DNA of 64,000 bases from Leucaena leucocephala (Eukaryota; Streptophyta; Magnoliopsida; Fabales; Fabaceae): assembly GCA_037074615.1 (NCBI GenBank), contig CM073542.1, positions 21,213,568 to 21,277,567 on the forward strand, given 5' to 3'. The notes under the pieces were generated by a model that saw only the letters and a program-made list of their open reading frames with translations, made no database searches and was not told the DNA's origin. Position 1 is the first letter of the stretch. Each line of letters starts with the position of its first letter. The translations under genes and the position numbers were made by a program. Positions 49,072 to 60,846 of this stretch are shown here, in pieces.

Positions 49072-52000
49072 TGTTACGTCTTAAAATTTAAGCAGTGATC
49101 AGCACATAATATACCAGCACAGAATATAAACGAATTCATATCCCTTAAGCATAAAACCTTAAATAAAATGTTTAAAGCAAAAATCATAATATATATATTC
49201 CATTTTAATAAAAAGGCAAATTATGTGTAGGAATTTTGGCAAGATTGTTTTTATAAAACTGACCTTCTGAAAATCCTACAATAGACTACGAATGTTGCAA
49301 ATCACATGTAAACATTTTTAAAATAACCAGAATTTTATCTATAGACTATGTGGAGCATCAAAACTTCAATCAAAATAATACAAGTATTTCATAAATTTAT
49401 AATGACATTAATAGTAGATACACCAAAATAATCAATGCTTCGGATCAGAATGAGGCAATTCACTGCTCAACTGGAGGAATAGGGTCAACAACATTATCTG
49501 AAGCCAAAACAATATACTCATGAATAACGTCCAAAAAATATAATTTAAGATGAGGAAATAAATAATTTCAACATGTTTAAATGTAAATAATAATATTTTA
49601 TAATTAAATGCAAATATTCCGGTAGACATTTTATTTTAGGAAACCCATTTTAAACAATCATTTCAAAACAATCTTTTTCCCGTAGGACTTCAACAGAACA
49701 AAAACAGGCGTGGATACAATCCATGAGGGTAACTAACCAATCTGGCATGGCTCGAGGCCACAAAAACATGTGTGTACACACAATCCATAAGGGTAAATAA
49801 CCAATTGTAACACGAGGCCATGAAAATAAGCACAGGTACAAGACTCAAGAATAATAGGCACAGATACAAAGCCTACAAATAACAGGGGTGAGAATAAATC
49901 TCACGAATAACTGGTGCGAGTACAAGATCTAGGAACATCTATTGAGCTTGGGTTTAACCATGGTGCACCAATGACTAACAGTTCTGCTGTTAGTAACCAG
50001 CGTTCTATATTCAGTCATTTCTAAAAATCTTTCCAACATGCGTGGGGTCTATTTAGCATTTAATGAACACAACACTTTCTAATGCAACAATTTTCACTAA
50101 AAATACTTCATAATCACGAAACCCCAGCATGAACATTAAAATAAAATCTCAAAATATTTCTTTAATTCATATAGAATAATTATTCAAATAATAAAATTCA
50201 CATAAGTATATTTCATAGAGAAAATCAACTCAATATAACATTTACAAAAGTCTTTTTCAAAACTTTCTTTATTCATTTTCATATATAAACATAATCATAT
50301 CATAGACCAATTGAAAGGAGAAACCAACAATCCTAATCAAAGTCATTAATTCATATAACAATGCATTTAGCCAATCATACTTAAAAATTAACACTTTAAA
50401 TGGCACATATCAAATAACAAATCATTATACAAAAATATCATTTTTTATAGGGACGTTATTCACTCACCTGCAATATTTTAATATAGTGTACTCTTGCTCC
50501 AAGCTTTATAATATCATTCTCTCTTGATTTCCATATATTTCCTGAAAATAAAACATTCCATAAGCTAACATACATAAACTATAATTTAAACAAATTCAAC
50601 TTTTACAAACGACTATAATCATACACTAAAACTTTATCTTTATTTCTTTTTTCCAAGCTGTCCAATTTCCATATTCCATCGATAAATACAATTAATCTCT
50701 TTTATATCAAGTACTTTTTATTTATTACAACCACAAGTCCCATATATAGTTACTAACACTTAAACATTTAACAATTTCCCTTATCATTATTTCCATTTTC
50801 TTTATAACACTTGGACTATGAAACCACAATCTAACTCTGAAAGTTGTCAAACTATGCAACCATATGTAATTTCAAAAATCTTTATCCAATTTCATATTCT
50901 TCTATTCATATCAACAACCATACTTCAACAATTTCAAATATAAGTCCATACTTAAAAATTATTAATATCACTGTATTAAATAGTGCCAATGCTAGTTTAC
51001 ATTGTTCAGCCAGGAATGATAGTAAACTAATACTCAACATCTAAATTGCTTTCAGACTCAGATACTTAATTACCTTCATGTGTTACAACCGAAGGATTTC
51101 TGGTGATCAAAATATCGCTGTAGATGTGAGAGAATAGAAATACTAGACAATTAATAGGTTCTAAGGACAAGTCCTCATCCACCGAAGAAGTTCAATATTT
51201 CCTTGTGCCTCCCTTTTTCCCTCACAACTGTGCTGTCCAAAACGGTAACCCATGAAGGCAACTCATATATATGCAAATATACGAATATATATGCACACGT
51301 CCCACACATCAGAACAACATCGAAACCTTCTTCTTCTTCTTCTTTTTCTTCTTCTTGTTTTTCTTTGAAACAAAGCATAACAGCATCACTACAGAACAAC
51401 AATCACACACACAGGGCTTCAGGTGCAACAACGGTTCCACAGCCAATACACAATTAAATTCGTTCACCCTTATTTCCTCACAGATTCGACAAAACAGAGG
51501 AAAGCAAAAATTAAATCATAAACCTATAGCTAGGAATGTTCAATGGAGAAGGAAAGGTGTTGGCTTACCACATACCCACACATGGCGCCCTCCTGCAGTA
51601 GTAAGGGAGAAGGACTTTATCGACTGCTACAATAGAAAGGATAAAGCTCTGATGGCAACTTGGTAACAGAAATGAACAGAAGAAAATAGAGGAGAGTGTC
51701 AACCCCCAAGATCTGAACACAGAAAAACAACGACAGCAGTATGGTGACGCTGTGCAGAACCAGAGAAATAAGGGAATTAGATTTGTTTATTTTCCGCAGC
51801 TATGATATGAGAAATGGAGAAGACCACGACGATAAGGATGGTGACCAGTAACAACAGCTCGAAGACGGTAGGGAATGGAGTCATAGTGGCGAGATTTCAG
51901 GTGGGCTCTCAAAGCTTCTCTGCTCTCTCTCACCTACTGCTGTCCGACAGAAGAAAATTGAGAAAAATAAGAAAGAAAGAGTGAGTTATTGTAAAATGGT

Positions 52001-52198
52001 GGAGGGGCAGTATGATCATTGAACACGTTGTCTAAAAAAATAAAATGTCACTTTAGCTAGAGCTAAGATTCGAACTCAACACCTCAAGCTTAACTGCACT
52101 GTTTCCAACTACTCAACCAACCACTTCCTCTTGTGATATCATTCCAAGAAGTAATATACATGCTTTAATAATATATGCGTATTTCTAGGGTTATTACA
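49072..52198 (-). repeat. Older Gypsy-family LTR (3127 bp)
   Basis: Plus-strand ends TGTTACGTCTTAAAATTTAAG and CTAGGGTTATTACA. The landmarks of LTR 1 recur in order: GCTTCGGATC near 49438, CCGTAGGACTTCAACAG near 49680, AACCAGCGTTCTATATTC near 49995, GGGACGTTATTCACTCACCTG near 50450, and the tRNA-like block at 52066-52122. It is heavily diverged, so much older than the array. The 28-bp minisatellite is absent; the region has looser GTACAAGA/ACAAAG repeats (49740-49930). It contains a (CTT)n run near 51328. Confidence 0.85.
52066..52122 (-). promoter_or_regulatory. tRNA-like A-box/B-box-like block in older LTR
   Basis: GGTTGGTTGAGTAGTTGG followed about 30 nt later by GAGTTCGAATCT on the minus strand. 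Same position relative to the LTR end as in LTR 1, although flanking sequence has diverged. Confidence 0.38.
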
Positions 52199-54515
52199 TT
52201 CTTCCACTCTTAAGAAATTCAGTCATTTGAATTTGAAAATATGCTCACTTCAATTTTCGAATAAATGTGGGTACTTGATCCGTATCTCACTTGCCATTTC
52301 CCAAGTAGTTTCTTCCTTTGAATGATTACGCCATAACACTTTCACAGAAGGAATCTCCTTTGATCTTAACTTCTTTACTTGACTATCAATAATAGCTATT
52401 GTATACTCATCATATGAAAAGTCTTCATTTACATGTACGAAAAGTCTTCATTTACATGTACCTCTTGATATTCAACAACATGAGAGGGATCAGAAAGATA
52501 TTTCTGTAGAATCGACACATGAAGCACCGGATGAATTCCCTATAACTCTGGTAGTAGGGCTAATCGATAAGCTATAGCACCCACTTTGTCTAAGATCTCA
52601 AATGGACTAATGTACATTGGACTCAATTTACCTTTCTTCCCAAATCTCATGACACCTTTCATTGGTGATACCTTTAAAACTACTTTATCCTCAACCATGA
52701 ATTCCAATTCTCTGTAACGATGATCCATGTAAGATTTTTGTTGGCTCTGCGAGGTCAATAATCTTTGTTAAATTACTTTCACTTTCTCTTTAGCATCCTG
52801 AACCAAATTTGATCCAAATATCTCACTGTCACCAACTTCAAACTATCCAATTGGAGATCTACACTGTCTTCCGTATAATGCTTCAAATGGTGCTATTTTA
52901 ATACTTGATTGATAACTATTATTATAGGCAAATTCCACTAATGGTAATCCCAGCTTCCACCAAAATCTATACTACAAGATCTCAACATATCCTTAACAAT
53001 TTCGATTGTTCTCTCGGATTGTCCATTAGTTTGAGGATGAAAAGTAGTGCTTAAGTTCAATTTAGTACCCAATGCTTTTTAAAATGATTCCCAAAATCAA
53101 GAAGTGAATTGGGGTTCTCTATCTGAAATGATAGACACTGGGACTCCATGCAATCATAAAATCTTAGCAATATAAATCTTGGCATATCTAGCCACATTGT
53201 AAGTCGTCTTCATTAGAAGAAAATGAGCTGACTTTGTTAACTTGTCAACAATCACCTAGATAGAGTCAAAACCTCTAACAGTATGGGGCAAGCCAAAAAT
53301 AAAATCCATTGTTATATTTTCCCATTTCCACTTAGGTATTTTCAACCGTTATAATGGGCCTGCAGGCTTCTAATGCTATGCTTTAACTTGTTGACGCACT
53401 AAATAACGTGCAACAGAGTTTACCATATCATTTTTCATAGCATGCTTCTAATACAACTGCTTCAAATCTTGATACATTTTAGTTATTCCAAGGTGAATAT
53501 TATAAGCAGAATGATGAGCTTCTTCCAAAATTTGCTTTCTTAAGTCTTGAACTTGAGACACACAAATTCTGCAATTGTACCTCATAACACCTTCATATTC
53601 AATCACAAAATCTTTAGTACTTCTTTCATTGACCAAATCTCACAACTTGCATAATCTCGGATCAGAGTACTGAGCCTCCTTAATCTGATCATTTAAAGAG
53701 GAATAAGCTTGCAAATGAGCTAAAAAATCTCCTCTATCAACAATTTCAAATACCACCCCTTGCTCCACTTTATGAATTTCCTGCACCAGCAGTCTTCTTT
53801 CAACATTTATATGTGCCAAGCTACCCATAAACTTTCTGCTTAAAGTATCAGCCACCATATTGGCTTTGCTAGGATGAAACATAATTGTGCAATAATAATC
53901 ATTTAGCAATTCCATCCATCTTCTCTATCTGAGATTTAGATCCTTCTGCTAAAAAATATACTTGAGATTTTTATGATCAATAAAATCTCACAAGTTTCAC
54001 CATACAGATAATGTCTCCAAATCTTTAAAGCAAACACTGCTATGGCCATTTCTAAATCATGAGTTGGATAATTTTGTTCATGTTTCTTATGTTTTTTAGA
54101 GGCATAAGTAATTACTTATCCATTCTGCATTAATACATAACCTAAACCGATTCGAGAAGTATCACAATACACTGTGTACCCTCCTCCAACTCCTGAAGGT
54201 AAACTTAAAACAGGAACGAGAGTCAAAGACTTTTAAATTTTTGAAAACTTTCCTCACACTTATCATCATAAATTAATTTCATATTTTTCCTGAGTTAGAC
54301 TTGTTAATAGAGCAACTATTCTTGAAAAAACTTTTACAAAATGGCAATAATATCCTGCGAGGCCTAAGAAACTTTGAATCTCTGTGACTGTAGTAGGTCG
54401 TGGCTAACTTTTGACTGGCTCAATCTTACTAAGATCAAATTGAATACCATCTTTAGACACCAAATGTCCCAAGAAAGTGACCTAATTTAACCATAATTCA
54501 CATTTAGACAACACA
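52199..54515 (-). pseudogene. Internal region of older Gypsy element, 3' half of pol, degraded
   Basis: It begins with a polypurine-like tract (minus strand CTTAAGAGTGGAAGAA). Remnants: integrase C-terminal region 52758-52540 (DHRYRELEFMVEDKVVLKVSPMKGV, FGKKGKLSPMYISPFEIL, the GPY/F-like module that is missing from the array copies), integrase core about 53350-52780, zinc-finger part 53636-53448, RNase H part 53915-53640 (MVADTLSRK) and the start of RNase H near 54350-54130. It breaks off about 54515, in the RT C-terminus, against an inverted LTR fragment. Stops are frequent. Confidence 0.85.
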
Positions 54516-54529
54516 TAGTGGACGCTAGA

Positions 54530-56803
54530 AACTGGGTGTGTGTGTTTAATTGTCACATTGTTTCTGTGGAGATACGATGTGTGGAGGCAAAGGATGATAG
54601 GGGCTGGAGGTAACATTTCAATTAAATGTGTTGGGTGGTTGTAAAATTAAATGGACCTAAGTTATGTTAGAAATCTATGGAAATAATGAAGAGTAGTGTG
54701 GAAGAGTTGCTGGATGAAAAAGAAAATTGAACTGAAACTGATAGAAGAAGAAGATTCCGTGATGATCTGTTGCATGAAAGTTATGCACATATGAATATAT
54801 CTGTGTGTATATATATATATATATATATATGATTTGCCTTCATGGGTTGCTATTTTAGATAGCAATATTGTGGCTGAAAAGAGAGGCACAAGGAAGGTTT
54901 AAAGCCTAAAAATATGGATGAAATTGGGATAAAGATTTTGAAATTAATTATGGCTACAAAGTTTGAAAACTTTCAAAGTTAAAGGTTATGGTTTCAGATT
55001 TCAAGTGTTATAAATAATAGGGAAAAGAGGATAAGGAAAATAGTTGGAATATTTAAGTATTAATAAGTGTACATGTGACTTGCTATGGTAATGGTAAATG
55101 AAAGTAAATTTGGATAAAGGAGAAATTGCATTTCTTGATGGATTATGAAGTTTGAAAAAGTGCAATAAAAAGAGTAATTCTTAGAGCTTATTAATTATTG
55201 ATGCATGTGTCATGTTTGCTAGAAAAGAAATTTATGTGGACAAGTGTCCTATTTTCATGAATGAAAATAAATGGTATATGGTATAAAAGAGATAAATAGT
55301 AATTACTGATGGAATATTTTGCTTCTGAAAAATTGAGGAATATAAGGGGAGAATATTATTAAGAAGAATAGAGTAGGAATAAGTTATATCAAAATATTGC
55401 ATGTGAGTTAATAACGTCCCTTAAAAAATAATATTTTTATTAATAACTTGTTATTTGATATATTTTATTTAAAGTGTTAATTTTTAAATATGATTCACGA
55501 AAAACAAGTTATATGAATTTATGGCTTTAGTTGTTAGAAATGATTTTTCTTTCAATTTAGTTATTAAGTGACCAAGTTTATATGAGAAACTGAATAAAAT
55601 AATTTTTGGAAAAAGATTGTTAGTAATGTTATATTGAATTGATTTTCTCCATAAAATATTCTTATGTGGATTCTATAATTTGGATAATTGTTCCATATAC
55701 TTTAAATAAATCTCTTGATATTTTATTTTAAACGTTCATATGGAGTTTTGCAATTTCGAAGTATTTTTACTAAAAATTAATTCATTAGAAAGTGTTGTGA
55801 TTATTACATGTCAAATGGACCCCACGCATGCTGGAAAGGTTTGTAGAAAGGATGGAATACAGAACGCTGGTTACTAACAGCAGTACTATTAGTCATTGGT
55901 GCACTATGGTTAGACCCGAGTTCGATGGATATTCGTGAGTCTTGTACTTGTGCCGGTTATTCGTGGGATTTATTCTCCAGCTTGTTTCTCGTAGGTCTTG
56001 TACCTGCGCTTGTTATTCGTGGGTCTCGTACCTGCGGCTGTTTCATGGCCTCGTGCTACGTTTGGTTACTTACTCTCGTTGACTGTGTGTCCACTCCTGT
56101 TTTCATGGTCTCGAGCCACATCGAATTCGTTAGTTATCCTCGTGGACTTTGTGTCCACGCTTATTTTTGTTCTGTTGAAGTCCTACAGAAAAATGATTGA
56201 TTTGAAATGATTGTTTAAAATGGTTTTCGTAAAATAAAATATTTATCAAAATATTTGTATTGAATTACAAAATGTTATAATTTAAATTTAAACATGTTAA
56301 AATTGTTTATTTCCTTATTTTAAATTATATTTTTAGGACGTTATTCACGAGTATATTATTTTGGCTTTATATAGTGCAGTTGGCCTTATTCCTTCAACTG
56401 AGCAATAAAGAGCCTCATTTCTAATTTGAAGTGCTGATTCTCTTGAGCGTACCTACTTATAATATAATTATAAACTTATAAAATATTTATATTATTTTGT
56501 TTGAAGTTTATATGCTCCACCTAGTCTATAGATAAGGTTCTGATTTCGTGTTATTTTATGAAAGTACGAGTACAAATTATTTTGGAAAATGTCTGGATAT
56601 GATTTGTAACATTTGCAGTCTATTGTAGAATTTTTGAAAGGTTTGTTAGACAAAGACAATGCTGCGGAGGATTTGCCTTTTGATTATAATGGAATATCTA
56701 TTATGAGTATTATTTTAAACGTTCTATTTAATGTTTAAGGCTTAAAGAATATAAACTTCTTCATATTCTGTGTTGGTCACTACTCAAATTTCAGAGCTTG
56801 ACA
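54530..56803 (+). mobile_element. Gypsy-family LTR fragment, inverted (plus orientation), 5'-truncated
   Basis: It is the reverse complement of the LTRs around it: TTGCCTTCATGGGTTGCTA near 54834, a TAACGTCCC near 55412, GGACCCCACGCATGCTGGAAA near 55817, AGAACGCTGGTTACTAACAG near 55860, GTGTCCACGCTTATTTTTGT near 56151, and the LTR end GGTCACTACTCAAATTTC with TTGACA at 56803. The minisatellite zone (55930-56050) has GTCTTGTAC/GTCTCGTACCTG units. The first kilobase of the LTR, including the tRNA-like block, is missing. It contains an (AT)n run at about 54811-54829. Frames at 55925-56210 are not genes. Confidence 0.8.
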
Positions 56804-57336
56804 CTGTCATATAAATAATATCATTATCACCCAACTATAACCTTATAAAAATTTATCAAAATCTTAATCAATAAAATTCCTTCATTTCCTTCCTAAAAAC
56901 CTTCATTTAATTTTTATCTTTTACAACAAACACATTTATATAATTTATAAGTTATTTAGGACTATAATTTCAACAACCAAATATATACGTGTGTGTGTGT
57001 GTGTGTATAACGCATGTATATAAACCATAGAGTATATATATACTTCTTTTTCAAGTTTAGCATATAAACTAAATAGCTTACAATTATCCAATACTATCCT
57101 CAACAACCTCACTTTATCACAAAGTCAACTTCCCTTCTATTAATATAAACCTTGTTAAACTCTCTAGTATTTCCTCTTCATAATCTTCACTACTTGCTAG
57201 TTTTCACAAGGAATCAAACATCTATTCAAAGATTCCAAGTTCAATACCAACCTTTTAGAGACTTTAGGAACCCAAATAATTTTTAAAATAGCAATCACTT
57301 ATGATAATATAACTTTCATGATTAAAACCCCATATA
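56804..57336. other. Unassigned C/A/T-rich spacer
   Basis: No genes. Contains a (GT)n tract at about 56992-57007. Its composition resembles the non-coding leader of the Gypsy internal regions, and it may continue on the other side of the solo LTR (60842 onward), but no clear alignment was found. Confidence 0.45.
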
Positions 57337-57972
57337 TGTCACGTCCCGAAATTTGGACCGTGACCGGCACAGAATATGAACAATTTCGTATTCCGAAAGC
57401 CTAAAACCTTAAATACAACGTTTAAAGTTTCCATAACATTTTTCCTAAATAACACAATCTTTTCTAATGTCTATGTGGAGCATTTACCTTTTTATTCAAA
57501 ATAACACCAGTACTTAATAAAGATTAAAATCAATCTTGTTCAAAAATAACGCTTCGGATCTGCGACGAGGCTCTTTACTGCTCAGCGGGAGGATTAGGGT
57601 CACCTGCACTATCTGAAGCCAAATAATCTACTCGTGAATAACGTCCCAAAAAAAACATGATTTAAAAGAATGCGGAAATAAACAATGCATAATCATGTTG
57701 AAAATGTACTTCATAACATTTCGTAATCTGATGTAAGTCTTTCTGTAAATATTTGTATTTCAGGAAAAACAACAATCTGAAATAACCATTTCAAACCAAT
57801 CGTTGAAATAACATTTTCAAATCAATCGTTGAAATAACCATTTCTTTCAAAATCATAACTTTTCTGTAGAACTTCAACAGAACGAAAACAGACGTGGACA
57901 CACAGTCCACGAGGGTAACTAACCAATCTGGCAGCTCGAAGCTGCTAACTGTCGGTGGCTCAAGGCCACTAA

Positions 57973-58152
57973 CCTTCGCGAGTACGAAACCCACGGTGAA
58001 ATCTGGCAGCTCAACCACTACCCTTCGCGAGTACGAAACCCACGGTGAAATCTGGTAGCTTACCCACTACCCTTCGCGAGTACGAAACCCACGGTGAAAT
58101 CTGGTAGCTTAGCCACTACCCTTCGCGAGTACGAAACCCACGGTGAAATCTG
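57973..58152. repeat. 49-bp minisatellite in the solo LTR
   Basis: Units start CCTTCGCGAGTACGAAACCC at 57973, 58022, 58071 and 58120. Each adds ACGGTGAAATCTGG and a variable GCT/CCACTA stretch. It lies at the same LTR position as the 28-bp array in LTR 1, with the same core GCGAGTAC but a different period. Confidence 0.92.
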
Positions 58153-59698
58153 TCGAGCTCGGGTAACCAAGGTGCACCAAGGACTAACAGTACTGCTGTT
58201 AGCAACCAGCGTTCTGTATTCCATCCTAAAACGTTTCCATCGTGCATGGGGTTTATTTCACATGAAATAATCTCAATCGTTTCAATGCCATAATCATTGG
58301 TAAAAACCACTTTGAATTTCAAAACCCCAGCATGTACATTAAAAATCAAGTTACTGTAAAATCATATGAAATTCGCATAATAATGTATTTCATGAATAAC
58401 ATCATTTCAATGTAACTTTTGCCAAACTCTTTTCAACAGCTTATTCATCCATTTTCATACATAATCATAATTCTTTTGTAAACCAATCGAAAGAAAATCA
58501 TCTCTAACGATTTAAACTATACTTTCTTAAAATTTGCTTTTCGAAATCAATATTTGAAACTCATCATTTGAAATGACAATGCATTTGAAAAATGTAAATT
58601 TTAGGGAACGTTATTCACTCACCTGGAATACTCCCTTCACTTACTCTTGTCTTTAGCTTTAGAATATCATTCTTCCTTTTATTTTCCTAAATTTCTGAAA
58701 ATAAAGGGTTCCATCAATGATTGCTATTCAACTCTTTTATATCAAAAACTGTTTATTTTCAATCATGAAAATAGGACACTTGCCAACATAAACTTTTCTC
58801 TACCAGATATGACACATGCCTCACTAACTAATACTCTAAAAATAACGCTCTTTACTATAACTTTTCAAACTTCATAATCCATCAAGAACTGAAATTTTCT
58901 CCTTTATCCCAATTTCCTTTCATTTACTATTATCATAGCAGATCACATACCTACTTCCTGAACATTCATAGGCAATTAAATTTGCCATTCCTCTCAACCT
59001 CCATATTCCATAAAAATATAATTCACCTCTTCTATGACAAGTACTTTTGATTTATTACTATTACTACAGGTTATTTACATATTTATTAACTTCCAATAGC
59101 TTCCCAATTCATTTACACAAACCCGCATATCAACAGAAATTCCCATCTTCCCTTCAAGCTAATTTACATTACACACTTAATTCAGATTCCACTTAAGACC
59201 AAATTATTCTCCAATTCTTCTTTCACAAAATTCATCCATAATACCATGACATCTCATATCAATTGCTAATTTCATTACCACTTTTACTTATCATTTAAAT
59301 CTCAACTTTATATATATAAATATCAACCAAGATCACAAGTTACGCACATACATGTCACCAATAACAGCACCAAGTATAATTTATTATACAACCCCTCATG
59401 GCAGCAGCAGCCCATGTATATATATATATTTAAAAATGATCAGAGTCTCCCCCACAAATGTTTTCCTTCAACAGAACATCAAGCACCAAAAACATAAACA
59501 CACAGCGATGCAAGTTATACATTCCACTTGGCTTTCCAGCTCAAGGCGATAATCCCGTGGCTTATGACATTTCTCCCTTTTGGTTTCCAAAGTTTATGCT
59601 TCAATGAACCATAACATCACATGCACATACTTTAATTCCCAAGGCAGTGGCTATCTATATGAACATATATGTATCTGTCTATGTATACCCAAAACAAC

Positions 59699-59737
<39 letters not shown>

Positions 59738-60683
59738 CAACCCGTTCCAAAACAGCAGCCCTATTCCCTGAGCATGTCACCATCATATAAATATCTATTC
59801 CTTCAGCATCATCACCGAGCATATATATACATCCATTCATCATCCTACAACCTCACGGCTAACCAAACCATATCACAGCGCACACACAAACACATACACG
59901 GTGCACAGTTCAATGGAAATAGAGACAGAACAGGGGAAGAGTGTGGCGACTCCAATGCAACATCAATATTGCCTAAAACAGGAAGAAAAGGAAAGAGCCC
60001 CTCAAACATTCCAATACCTTTACAGCATCGAGTAGAATTTACTGGGTACACACGCTGGCGGAGATTCACACAGCTTTCACCGCTACTCTGCCTGCCTCTA
60101 ACTCACCACCCCAGCTTTGTCCACTGACCCCACTTCTTTCTCCTGTTCGAACAATCACTTTCACGGCTTCACGCATTTACAGAGGCCAATTGCTACCAAC
60201 AAACAGAAAGGAAGAAAATTGAAAGATTGGGAAATTGCTACAGTACTTTGGTGTTTTCGGCAACGAACGCAGAATCTGCACAGAACGACGGCAACAAAGC
60301 TATCTGAACCTGCCACAAAGACTTCCCACAACGTCAACCGCCACATGCACCAGCTAGACCTCTCGCGTCCTTCCCATGCTTCCTCTACTCGCAGCGTTAA
60401 AAAGCCTCAAAAGACAAAGATTCAGGCGATGGGACGACTCTGGCTGCGACAAAACGGTGGAAGATTGATGGAACACGGCAGAGGATGAGTCGCACGACAT
60501 CGGTAGCGTGAACTCCTCTCTGTCGCCGCTCACTCGCTGCTCCTCGTCCCCTGCAGCCGCTGAAGAACCTTCAGAGGTAATGAAGAAAAGGTACGGCTGC
60601 AGGAAGAAAAAAGACACGAGGGGCAAAAATGGTAATTCATCGCGCTGGAAAGATGAAAAAAAATCCTGACTTCTGCGATGGCT

Positions 60684-60741
60684 GGGATTCGAACACAGCA
60701 CCTAATGCTACAACCCACGCCTTTCGTCCACTCTGCTAACC
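60684..60741 (-). promoter_or_regulatory. tRNA-like A-box/B-box-like block in the solo LTR
   Basis: On the minus strand GGTTAGCAGAGTGG is followed about 31 nt later by GTGTTCGAATCCC. Of all copies this is the closest to Pol III consensus boxes. Confidence 0.42.
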
Positions 60742-60846
60742 TGATCCTATTGAAATTCCTTGCACCAAATATATACATATTCCATTCCCAATATTTTTTT
60801 TTTTTTTTTTTTTTTTTTAATAAAATTCTCTGGCCATAACAATATA

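Larger units (their letters stand above)
57337..60841 (-). mobile_element. Solo LTR of the Gypsy family (3505 bp) with target-site duplication
   Basis: Plus-strand ends TGTCACGTCCCGAAATTTGG and CTGGCCATAACA, flanked by ATATA at 57332-57336 and 60842-60846. No internal region adjoins it. It is close to LTR 1 over the first half (GCTTCGGATCTGCGACGAGG, AACCAGCGTTCTGTATTCC, TAGGGAACGTTATTCACTC), but its minisatellite, the stretch from 59100 and the terminal 1 kb differ. It has an (AT)n run near 59706-59733 and a poly-T of about 27 nt near 60792. It arose by LTR-LTR recombination. The short frames inside are not genes. Confidence 0.9.

Noticed and set aside
51203..51666. Overlapping plus frames with Phe/Ser runs
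   Set aside because: They are produced by the (CTT)n tract inside the older LTR.
59669..60488. 152- and 123-codon plus frames in the solo LTR
   Set aside because: They lie wholly within the LTR, include an (AT)n run and have no homologue frame in LTR 1.
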